A stretch of 12,600 nt of DNA from NCBI GenBank assembly GCA_010021705.1, contig RGMU01000021.1, positions 1-12,600 of the forward strand. The letters are read 5' to 3'. The position numbers were made by a program, and so were the translations under genes. Every line of letters begins with the position of its first letter. Position 1 is the stretch's first letter. The notes beneath the pieces were generated by a model. It did not search any database. It was not told where the DNA came from and saw only the letters and a program-made list of their open reading frames with translations. Shown in pieces: positions 1 through 5,254 of this stretch. Origin of the DNA: Chitinophagia bacterium. Its GTDB lineage: Bacteria > Bacteroidota > Bacteroidia > Chitinophagales > Chitinophagaceae.

Positions 1-16
1 TAATGATAATAAAAGA

Positions 17-45
17 TTGTTTTTTTTCATAAGGTACTATTTTTG
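17..45 (+). promoter_or_regulatory. Probable Bacteroidota promoter upstream of leucine dehydrogenase
   Basis: A -33-like TTG at 17-19 is followed, after 18 bases, by TATTTTTG at 38-45, which fits the Bacteroidota primary-sigma pattern TTTG-N19-TAnnTTTG. Transcription would start near 52 and leave a leader of roughly 155 bases before the ATG at 207. Two more -7-like boxes lie closer to the gene, TATTTTTG at 94-101 and TACGTTTG at 164-171, but neither has a well-spaced -33 partner. Which box is used cannot be decided from sequence. The AT-rich context raises the chance-match rate. Confidence 0.45.
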
Positions 46-206
46 CCAAAGTTAGGTGTATTTTTTTGAAAAAGCAAAATAAGTGCAAAAAAATATTTTT
101 GGCTGATTATTCACCACCAAAAAACACTTTCCCACACGGCTACCATAGCCCAAAAAAATGAATTACGTTTGCAGCTTTTTAATAAGTTTTAATTTCATTT
201 GCCTTT

Positions 207-1280
207 ATGCAATCATCCGTATTCACAGACATGCAGTCGCTTGGGCACGAACAAGTAGTTTTTTGCCAAGACCCCAAAACCGGCTTAAATGCCATTATAG
301 CCATTCACAACACCACATTAGGACCTTCATTAGGCGGTACACGCTTGTGGAACTACAACTCTCATGCTGATGCCCTTACCGATGCCCTGCGCCTTAGCCG
401 CGGCATGACCTATAAGTCTGCCATAAGCGGCTTAAATCTTGGAGGAGGCAAAGCTGTCCTTATTGGCAATGCCGCAGACCTAAAGTGCGAAGCCTATTGG
501 AGACGCTACGGCAAATTTGTTAACAGCCTTAATGGTAAATATATTACCGCAGAAGACGTTAACACATCGTCTGCCGATATGGAATATATCCGCATGGAAA
601 CCCGCTTTGTAACCGGTGTGCCTGAATTTATGGGTGGTAGCGGCGACCCTTCTCCTTTCACCGCTTACGGCGTATATGTGGGCATGAAAGCCGCTGCCAA
701 ACACACTTACGGTAGCGAAAGCCTTGCGGGCAAAAAAGTGGTGGTGCAAGGCGCAGGCAATGTGGGCAGGCACTTAATTGACCACTTAGCCGAAGAAAAA
801 GCACAAATTTTTGTTAGCGATATTAATGAAAGCAATATTCAAAAAGTAGCCCAAAAGCACTCTGGCGTGGTGATAGCCGACAACAGCACCATTTTTGACC
901 TTGATGCCGACATCTATGCCCCTTGCGCTTTAGGTGCCACCCTTAATACCGACACCATAGCCCGCTTAAAATGCGCCATAGTAGCCGGTGCCGCCAACAA
1001 CCAGCTTGCCGATGAAAACATACACGGACCCATGCTTGTAGAAAAAGGCATAGTTTACGTGCCCGACTTTTTGATTAACGCCGGTGGCATTATCAACATC
1101 AGCGTAGAAATAGACGGCTACAATAAGCAACGCTCCCTTAGCCTTGTAGAAAAAATATACCAACGCACCATAGACAATATCAACCACGCCAAGCAGCACC
1201 GCATCCACAACCAAATGGCTGCCATGCAGGCTGCACAAGCGCGCATAGACAGCATTGCAGCACTTAGACCTGGCATATAG
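207..1280 (+). CDS. Leucine dehydrogenase (Glu/Leu/Phe/Val dehydrogenase family)
   Basis: This cytoplasmic NAD-dependent amino-acid dehydrogenase should reversibly deaminate leucine, and probably valine and isoleucine, to the 2-oxo acid and ammonium. It would serve branched-chain amino-acid breakdown or precursor supply for branched fatty acids. At 357 residues it is close to the family length. The N-terminal substrate domain has MTYK with Lys70 and the glycine-rich GGGKAV with Lys82, matching the substrate-binding and catalytic lysines of leucine dehydrogenases; Asp117 in TAEDV is the conserved acid. GGSGDPSPFTAYGV (143-156) leads into a Rossmann domain with GAGNVG at 182-187. ATG 207 is chosen because the in-frame stop at 183-185 leaves no earlier start and the HEQVVFC motif follows at about residue 14. 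The N-terminus seems slightly shorter than I remember for relatives. Leucine rather than phenylalanine specificity is inferred from overall resemblance. Confidence 0.9.
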   Translation: MQSSVFTDMQSLGHEQVVFCQDPKTGLNAIIAIHNTTLGPSLGGTRLWNYNSHADALTDALRLSRGMTYKSAISGLNLGGGKAVLIGNAADLKCEAYWRRYGKFVNSLNGKYITAEDVNTSSADMEYIRMETRFVTGVPEFMGGSGDPSPFTAYGVYVGMKAAAKHTYGSESLAGKKVVVQGAGNVGRHLIDHLAEEKAQIFVSDINESNIQKVAQKHSGVVIADNSTIFDLDADIYAPCALGATLNTDTIARLKCAIVAGAANNQLADENIHGPMLVEKGIVYVPDFLINAGGIINISVEIDGYNKQRSLSLVEKIYQRTIDNINHAKQHRIHNQMAAMQAAQARIDSIAALRPGI

Positions 1281-1331
1281 CCTTATCAAAATCACAAATT
1301 TAACCGCAGTGTGCCTATATCGCCCAAAATA

Positions 1332-1363
1332 TTTGGTGCTGTATCATATTCTGCATAGTTTTG
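1332..1363 (+). promoter_or_regulatory. Promoter of the small Cys/Lys-rich peptide gene
   Basis: TTTG at 1332-1335 and TAGTTTTG at 1356-1363 are 20 bases apart, nearly the ideal TTTG-N19-TAnnTTTG. Transcription would begin near 1370, about 17 bases before the ATG at 1387. This suggests the peptide is made independently of the dehydrogenase upstream. Confidence 0.6.
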
Positions 1364-1386
1364 TACTTCAAAAAAATTGTTCCAAA

Positions 1387-1554
1387 ATGAAAAATTTAGC
1401 ATTAGTTATCGCCGCATCGCTTCTATTAGTTAGCACATCTTCTTATGCTCAAGAAAAATCTTGCTGCAAAAAGAAAGGCAAATGCCACAAAGAGTGCTGC
1501 AAAAAGAAAAGCGATAAAAAAGACGATGGTGGCACTACCAAGCCTACAAAGTAA
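1387..1554 (+). CDS. Small secreted Cys/Lys-rich peptide, function unknown
   Basis: I do not recognise this 55-residue protein. A clear Sec signal peptide has a short basic start (MKN), a hydrophobic core LALVIAASLLLV, and a likely signal peptidase I site after SYA, residues 19-21. The mature peptide would be about 34 residues. It contains two CCKKK repeats flanking GKCHKE, so five cysteines and one histidine are packed into about 15 residues, followed by a charged low-complexity tail (SDKKDD, then GGTTKPTK). Cysteine pairs with histidine could bind a soft metal such as Cu, Zn or Ni, or form disulfides in the envelope; both ideas are inference. An upstream in-frame start at 1255 is rejected because it would precede the signal peptide and overlap the dehydrogenase. 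It has its own promoter and a strong terminator, so it is probably monocistronic. Confidence 0.75.
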   Translation: MKNLALVIAASLLLVSTSSYAQEKSCCKKKGKCHKECCKKKSDKKDDGGTTKPTK

Positions 1555-1581
1555 GCTAACAGTGTAATCAAACTTATTATT

Positions 1582-1607
1582 AAGGCTGCCTGAGGGTAGC
1601 CTTTTTT
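1582..1607 (+). terminator. Intrinsic terminator after the Cys/Lys-rich peptide gene
   Basis: AAGGCTGCC (1582-1590) pairs with GGTAGCCTT (1595-1603) across a four-base TGAG loop, giving a nine-pair stem with one G-U pair. Its 3' arm runs into six T residues (1602-1607). The hairpin starts 27 bases after the peptide stop codon. Confidence 0.85.
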
Positions 1608-1657
1608 GTTTTATAAATACTAATATAGCCTAATCCAATAACTGCCAATACCCTAAC

Positions 1658-1687
1658 TTTCCATTCACACTCTTTATCGTATTTTTG
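1658..1687 (+). promoter_or_regulatory. Promoter of the acyl-CoA thioesterase gene
   Basis: TATTTTTG at 1680-1687 is a perfect TAnnTTTG box. A -33-like TTTC at 1658-1661 lies 18 bases upstream, differing from TTTG at the last base. The start codon at 1717 lies 29 bases beyond the -7 box. The site follows the terminator at 1582-1607, consistent with a new transcription unit. Confidence 0.55.
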
Positions 1688-1716
1688 TCCCCGCAATAGA
1701 TTAAAAAAGTAGCAAT

Positions 1717-2235
1717 ATGATAACGGCAAAAACACCCAAAGACAGCTTTGTAATTATGTCCGAATTGGTGTTACCCAACGATACCAATACACTGGGCAAC
1801 CTAATGGGTGGAAAACTGATGCACTGGATGGACATCGCTGCCGCCATAGCCTCACAAAAGCATTGTAACTGCCCCGTAGTAACCGCATCGGTAGATAATG
1901 TCTCTTTCAACAACCCTATAAAGTTAGGCAACCTACTAACCATAGAAGCTAAACTAACGCGCGCTTTTAACACCTCTATGGAGGTATATTTAAAAGTTTA
2001 TGGTGAAGACTTAACCGCACAATATAAATACCTGACCAACGAAGCCTACATGACCTTTGTAGCCCTTGACCCTAACGGCAGACCCCGCAAAGTGCCCGAA
2101 TTAGTACCCGAAACCGATAAAGAAATTAAAATGTATGAAGGTGCATTAAGAAGAAGGCAACTGAGGTTAATATTAGGCGGAAAAATGAAACCCCAAGACG
2201 CAGACGAGCTAAAAGCCCTTTTTGTAAACGAATAA
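1717..2235 (+). CDS. Hotdog-fold acyl-CoA thioesterase (YciA/BACH type)
   Basis: This cytoplasmic enzyme hydrolyses fatty acyl-CoA to free acid and CoA. The single hotdog domain carries the family signature PNDTNTLGNLMGGKLMHWMD at residues 20-39. Asn24 and Asp39 sit at positions conserved in acyl-CoA hydrolases of the cytosolic and YciA type, and a long central helix follows (DIAAAIASQKH). VDNVSFNNPIKLGNLLTIEA is the usual second strand region. The basic and acidic C-terminal extension after residue 125 (KVPELVPETDKE, then ALRRRQLRLILGG) is like that of longer Bacteroidota homologues of about 170 residues. Chain-length preference cannot be read from sequence. The stop codon lies two bases from the stop of the convergent membrane-protein gene. 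Confidence 0.88.
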   Translation: MITAKTPKDSFVIMSELVLPNDTNTLGNLMGGKLMHWMDIAAAIASQKHCNCPVVTASVDNVSFNNPIKLGNLLTIEAKLTRAFNTSMEVYLKVYGEDLTAQYKYLTNEAYMTFVALDPNGRPRKVPELVPETDKEIKMYEGALRRRQLRLILGGKMKPQDADELKALFVNE

Positions 2236-2237
2236 CC

Positions 2238-2420
2238 CTAATATTCTATCCCCCAGTGGAATACCTGTACAATAAGATAGCTTGCCAAAAACATGATGAT
2301 TGCCGTAATAATAAAGCCATAGCCCAATTTACGCCCATTCACATTGCCACTCATAGACAGCACCACGCCACATATAAACGCAACGAAGGTAAGATAATAT
2401 AGTGTTAATGCACCACCCAT
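2238..2420 (-). CDS. Small two-helix membrane protein, function unknown
   Basis: The protein is 60 residues with two hydrophobic stretches, roughly residues 3-20 (LTLYYLTFVAFICGVVLS-like) and 31-54, joined by a polar loop with NVNGRK. It looks like a small inner-membrane protein and has no catalytic motif I can see. I choose the ATG at 2420 over the in-frame upstream start at 2447, because a perfect -7 box (CAAAGATA on the plus strand, 2434-2441) falls between them and the longer form would precede the transcription start. It ends two bases from the thioesterase stop, tail to tail. It may be a conserved Bacteroidota hypothetical, but I cannot name a family. Confidence 0.6.
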   Translation of the reverse strand: MGGALTLYYLTFVAFICGVVLSMSGNVNGRKLGYGFIITAIIMFLASYLIVQVFHWGIEY

Positions 2421-2433
2421 AGCTATATGCTCA

Positions 2434-2452
2434 CAAAGATAGCACAAAAGTA
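2434..2452 (-). promoter_or_regulatory. -7-like boxes for the 60-residue membrane protein gene
   Basis: Read on the minus strand, TATCTTTG (2441-2434) and an overlapping candidate TACTTTTG (2452-2445) both match TAnnTTTG. I see no convincing -33 element at about 19 bases. The nearer box would start transcription only about six to eight bases before ATG 2420, giving a very short leader. Confidence 0.4.
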
Positions 2453-2487
2453 GCCATTTTGCGCTAATGTTATGCTATACCAGCCAC

Positions 2488-2632
2488 CTATTTAAGTATT
2501 CGCTTATCAAACGGAAACTCTTCAATCTTAACAATAGATATGGCTGAAAAGTCTTTATGATTAGGGTTGATTAAAACGTTAAAGTCGCCCTGTGTTACCA
2601 CAGAGGGCTAAGCCTTCACATACCAAACCTAC
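2488..2632 (-). pseudogene. Decayed C-terminus of a RES-domain protein
   Basis: On the minus strand an open stretch of 39 codons ends in a TAG (plus 2488-2490). It begins without a start codon right after an in-frame stop at 2608-2610. Its residues read PSVVTQGDFNVLINPNH, then KDF, and further on FPFDKRIL. This matches my memory of the C-terminal pattern of RES-domain (NAD+-degrading toxin) proteins, VPSxVVPxxxNxLxNPxHPDF followed by PFxFDxRL. Just upstream a shifted frame (2606-2632) reads VGLVCEGLA, which fits the preceding RES segment and suggests one frameshift. The rest of the domain and any Xre-type antitoxin partner are missing. No sequence alignment could be run, so the family call rests on recall of the motif. 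Confidence 0.5.
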
Positions 2633-2633
2633 C

Positions 2634-2642
2634 TTATCCACA
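2634..2642 (+). promoter_or_regulatory. Perfect DnaA-box match
   Basis: TTATCCACA matches the consensus TTATNCACA exactly and lies about 430 bases upstream of dnaN. About 0.4 perfect matches per window are expected by chance, so alone it is weak evidence. It gains a little weight from two one-mismatch sites at 2986-3006. Confidence 0.3.
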
Positions 2643-2726
2643 GACAACCTTGCCGAAGGAACTCATAAGCTATTACTTCGCTTAGGCACTGCGGTTAAAA
2701 GCGTGGTGGTTGTGGTGGGCGATTAA
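2634..2726 (+). pseudogene. Possible T9SS sorting-domain remnant
   Basis: An open plus-strand frame from 2583 to the TAA at 2724-2726 has no ATG. Its end reads STDNLAEGTHKLLLRLG and then TAVKSVVVVVGD. This resembles the last strands of a type A T9SS sorting domain, which usually look like LxxGxYxLxLxxGxxxxxKxVVV. It could be the tail of a lost secreted protein. The match is short and the valine run comes from GTG repeats, so a chance frame is quite possible. Confidence 0.25.
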
Positions 2727-2737
2727 TTATTAAGATT

Positions 2738-2771
2738 TTTGTTTACGCTAAGTAATCCTAACGTATCTTTG
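2738..2771 (+). promoter_or_regulatory. Promoter of the 53-codon membrane miniprotein
   Basis: TATCTTTG at 2764-2771 matches TAnnTTTG. The -33 region holds TTTG at 2738-2741 (22 bases away) and TTTA at 2742-2745 (18 bases away). Transcription would begin near 2778, about 16 bases before ATG 2794. The same eight-base box also precedes dnaN and the 60-residue membrane protein. Confidence 0.5.
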
Positions 2772-2793
2772 GGCAAGATAAAGGAATATTGCT

Positions 2794-2955
2794 ATGGTGC
2801 CAAGAAAAATGTACTATATAATAGCCGCTGTTTTGTTTGCGGGCTGGATGGTCTGTGCTATTTGGTGGGCTGTTACAAAGTTAGTGTATATAATGCTTGT
2901 TTTGGCGGCAGTGTCGTTGGCTATGGGGCTGTTTCGCAGGCGGGGAATGGAGTAA
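2794..2955 (+). CDS. 53-residue membrane miniprotein, function unknown
   Basis: This short gene starts at ATG 2794 and ends at TAA 2953-2955. The protein has two hydrophobic segments, about residues 7-26 (containing AAVLFAGWMVCAIWW) and 31-47 (VYIMLVLAAVSLAMGLF), joined by a short AVTKL turn. It ends with RRRGME, so both termini are probably cytoplasmic by the positive-inside rule (MVPRK at the start). Support comes from a -7 box at 2764-2771 and an AAAGGAA ribosome-binding-like stretch at 2780-2786, eight bases before the ATG; such sites are uncommon in this phylum. Overlapping frames from 2739 and 2956 lack this coherent pattern. It could be a regulator or accessory of a membrane complex, but nothing in the sequence shows which. 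It lies alone between gene remnants and dnaN. Confidence 0.5.
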   Translation: MVPRKMYYIIAAVLFAGWMVCAIWWAVTKLVYIMLVLAAVSLAMGLFRRRGME

Positions 2956-2985
2956 ATGTTAGGTATTTTCTATTTGCATCAAGAA

Positions 2986-3006
2986 TGTGGATATATTTTT
3001 TCCACA
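2986..3006. promoter_or_regulatory. Inverted pair of DnaA-box-like sites upstream of dnaN
   Basis: TGTGGATAT (2986-2994), read on the minus strand, is ATATCCACA. TTTTCCACA lies at 2998-3006 on the plus strand. Each differs by one base from TTATNCACA. Together they form a six-pair inverted repeat (TGTGGA and TCCACA) around an AT-only nine-base spacer. They sit 40-60 bases upstream of the dnaN -7 box, where DnaA or another regulator could act. Binding is inference. Confidence 0.35.
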
Positions 3007-3044
3007 AAATGGGCATTGTATAGCAATATAGTAATTCAAATATA

Positions 3045-3052
3045 TATCTTTG
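3045..3052 (+). promoter_or_regulatory. -7 box of dnaN
   Basis: TATCTTTG matches TAnnTTTG and ends 18 bases before the dnaN ATG at 3071. No good -33 element stands at 19 bases; ATTG at 3015-3018 is 26 bases away. Confidence 0.45.
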
Positions 3053-3070
3053 TATTAAGAAATAACTACA

Positions 3071-4192
3071 ATGAAGTTTATAGTATCCTCCGGCTTATTG
3101 CTCAAAAATTTACAGCAAATCAGTGGCATTATCAGTTCCAATGCCGTTTTGGCAGTTTTGGAAGACTTTTTGTTTGAATTGAACGGTAATGAACTTACTA
3201 TTTCAGCTACGGACTTAGAAACCATGATGCGCGTCAAAATGGAAGTAGGCGAAACAGATGGAGACGGCAAAATATGTATTCCGTCCAAAATTTTGTTGGA
3301 TTACCTTAAAAACTTGCCGGAGCAGCCCATTACTGTATTGGTAAACGAAGAAGACCTTCAGCTAGACATTATTACCGATGCCGGTAAATGCAGAATAACC
3401 GGTGAGCGTGCAGCGGACTTTCCGCGTGAAGCAGCCGCAGAAGAAACTTCGGAACTAACGATGGATACCGAAACGCTTTTGAAAAGTATTAACAAAACGC
3501 TATTTGCCGTTAGCACCGATACGCTTCGCCCTGCCATGAATGGCGTATATTTAGAAATGCTGCCGGATTGCATCAGCTTTGTGGCTACAGATGCGCACAG
3601 GCTAATGGAATATAAGCGTACCGATATTTCGTGCCCTAAAGAAGACGGCATTATTATCCCGAAAAAGCCGTTAAGCCAGCTAAAGTCGCATTTGCCGTCA
3701 GAGTCGGGTAGTATAACCATTAGGTACAATGCCAGCCATTTCTTTGTAAATTCAGACAGATTTAGCCTAAGTTGCCGGTTAATAGATGCCAAATTTCCTA
3801 ACTACAAAGCCGTTATTCCGCAGGAGAACCCCTACCATTTAACGGTGAACAGATTAGATTTTGCCGGTGTTATTCGCCGTGTGAGCATTTTTGCCAACAA
3901 AACCACCAACCAAATTAAGCTAAACATCATGGGCAGTTCCTTAGAAATAAGTGCTCAAGATTTAGATTATTCCTATGACGGTAAAGAAACGTTATCCTGC
4001 CAATACACCGGTGAGGATATGATGATAGCCTTTAATGCCAAACTGCTTGTAGAATTGGTGTCTAACATGGATGCCAACGAAATAACAATGGAACTTAGCA
4101 CCCCCAACAGGGCAGCCATATTTAAGCCATCTACTGCCGAAGATAATGTAAATGTGTTGGCACTGCTTATGCCATTAATGATTGGGCTATAA
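3071..4192 (+). CDS. dnaN: DNA polymerase III beta subunit (sliding clamp)
   Basis: The product is the ring-shaped clamp that tethers DNA polymerase III and other partners to DNA. It has 373 residues, the usual length, covering the three repeated clamp domains. Recognisable marks are the start MKFIVSSGLLLKNLQQISG, NAVLAVLEDFLFEL then ISATDLE in domain 1, RPAMNGVYLEM and FVATDAHRLMEYKR in domain 2, FPNYKAVIP near the middle, and a C-terminus LLMPLMIGL corresponding to the MPMRL-like end that helps form the peptide-binding pocket. The gene is not next to dnaA in this window. A glycosyltransferase gene follows after 17 bases and is probably cotranscribed. Confidence 0.96.
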   Translation: MKFIVSSGLLLKNLQQISGIISSNAVLAVLEDFLFELNGNELTISATDLETMMRVKMEVGETDGDGKICIPSKILLDYLKNLPEQPITVLVNEEDLQLDIITDAGKCRITGERAADFPREAAAEETSELTMDTETLLKSINKTLFAVSTDTLRPAMNGVYLEMLPDCISFVATDAHRLMEYKRTDISCPKEDGIIIPKKPLSQLKSHLPSESGSITIRYNASHFFVNSDRFSLSCRLIDAKFPNYKAVIPQENPYHLTVNRLDFAGVIRRVSIFANKTTNQIKLNIMGSSLEISAQDLDYSYDGKETLSCQYTGEDMMIAFNAKLLVELVSNMDANEITMELSTPNRAAIFKPSTAEDNVNVLALLMPLMIGL

Positions 4193-4209
4193 GCAATTTG
4201 AAGTAATAT

Positions 4210-5202
4210 ATGAAAATTCTGTTTGCCATTCAGGGAACAGGTAACGGGCATTTGAGCAGGGCAAGAGATGTATATCCCGAACTGTGCAAATATGGAGAGG
4301 TGGACGTATTAATAAGTGGCATACAGGCAGATATGGCATTGCCTTATCCGGTTAAATACCGCTTATACGGCATGAGCTTTATTTTTGGCAAGCATGGCGG
4401 AGTAGCCATAGGCGAAACCATAAGGCGAAGCAAAATCATTCGCCTGCTAAAGGATATTAGAACGCTACCCATAGACGAATACGACTTGGTAATCAACGAC
4501 TTTGAGCCGGTATCTGCATGGGCGTGCCACACTCGCAAAAAGGCTTGTATTTCGCTTAGCCACCAATGCGCTGTTTTGCACCCCGCCGCGCCTAAGCCCA
4601 CCCATACTGACTACATGGGCATGGCTATCATAAAGCATTATGCCCCCACTACCGCCGCTTACGGCTTTCACTTTAAGGAATATGCCAACAATATATTTAC
4701 GCCTGTGATACGCAGGGAGATACGCCAAATAACCACTACCAACAAAGGGCATTACACCGTTTATTTACCTGCCTATAGCGATGAGGCTATTATTAGCCGG
4801 TTGTCGTCTTTTAAGGATATAGAATGGGATGTGTATTCCAAACACTGCAAGGGCAATCACACAGCCGGCAATGTACACATCAAAAAGATAAACAACGAAG
4901 CCTTTGTACAGTCTATGGCAGATAGTGCGGGTGTGCTGTTAGGGGCGGGCTTTGAAGGACCGGCAGAGGCTATGTATTTAGGCAAAAAGGTGCTTGTTAT
5001 TCCCATGAGCACGCAGTATGAACAACACTGCAACGCGGCAGGTGCCGCAGATATGGGCGCCACCGTGATACCACAACTAAGCCATAAAAACCTGCCTGCC
5101 ATTGGTGATTGGATAAATAACGGCAAGCCCTGCAAAGTGGACTATCCCGACAATATAAGCACTGTGGTAGCTAAGCTAATGCAAGAGCAAGTTAAATTGT
5201 AG
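4210..5202 (+). CDS. GT-B fold glycosyltransferase family protein
   Basis: This 330-residue protein resembles MurG/UGT-like and MJ1255-type glycosyltransferases, which transfer a sugar from a nucleotide-sugar donor. The N-terminal domain begins MKILFAIQGTGNGHLSRA, where the glycine loop and His14 are the typical acceptor-side motif. VINDFEP near residues 94-100 and SLSHQ at 115-119 follow. The C-terminal nucleotide-binding domain contains LLGAGFEGPAEAMYLGKKVL (residues 243-262), then VIPMSTQYEQHCNA, the standard donor-site pattern with Glu249 and Gln269/Gln272. There is no signal peptide or membrane segment, so it is cytoplasmic or peripheral. It follows dnaN by 17 bases. Donor, acceptor and pathway cannot be told from sequence. 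Confidence 0.8.
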   Translation: MKILFAIQGTGNGHLSRARDVYPELCKYGEVDVLISGIQADMALPYPVKYRLYGMSFIFGKHGGVAIGETIRRSKIIRLLKDIRTLPIDEYDLVINDFEPVSAWACHTRKKACISLSHQCAVLHPAAPKPTHTDYMGMAIIKHYAPTTAAYGFHFKEYANNIFTPVIRREIRQITTTNKGHYTVYLPAYSDEAIISRLSSFKDIEWDVYSKHCKGNHTAGNVHIKKINNEAFVQSMADSAGVLLGAGFEGPAEAMYLGKKVLVIPMSTQYEQHCNAAGAADMGATVIPQLSHKNLPAIGDWINNGKPCKVDYPDNISTVVAKLMQEQVKL

Positions 5203-5254
5203 TAAAATGGTGGGTAATGGGCTTAAATAGCGTATATTGTGCCAAATATTCATC

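Noticed and set aside
158..370. 70-codon plus-strand frame overlapping the dehydrogenase start
   Set aside because: It overlaps the well-supported dehydrogenase in another frame and shows no domain or conserved motif.
1255..1386. Longer start for the Cys/Lys-rich peptide
   Set aside because: The extension overlaps the dehydrogenase, precedes the promoter at 1332-1363, and would bury the signal peptide inside the protein.
2421..2447. Longer start for the 60-residue membrane protein
   Set aside because: The upstream start lies on the far side of the -7 box at 2434-2441, so it would not be on that transcript.
2739..3177. Two plus-strand frames (2739-3023 and 2956-3177) around the miniprotein and dnaN start
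   Set aside because: They overlap the miniprotein or dnaN in other frames, and their residues show no coherent helix or domain pattern.
3358..5135. Several minus-strand frames of 85-144 codons opposite dnaN and the GT-B gene
   Set aside because: They are antisense shadows of strongly supported genes and have no recognisable domains.
5237..5254. TTG start giving six extra residues on the SGNH protein
   Set aside because: ATG 5255 begins a normal signal peptide, and the TTG lies within the weak -7-like box.
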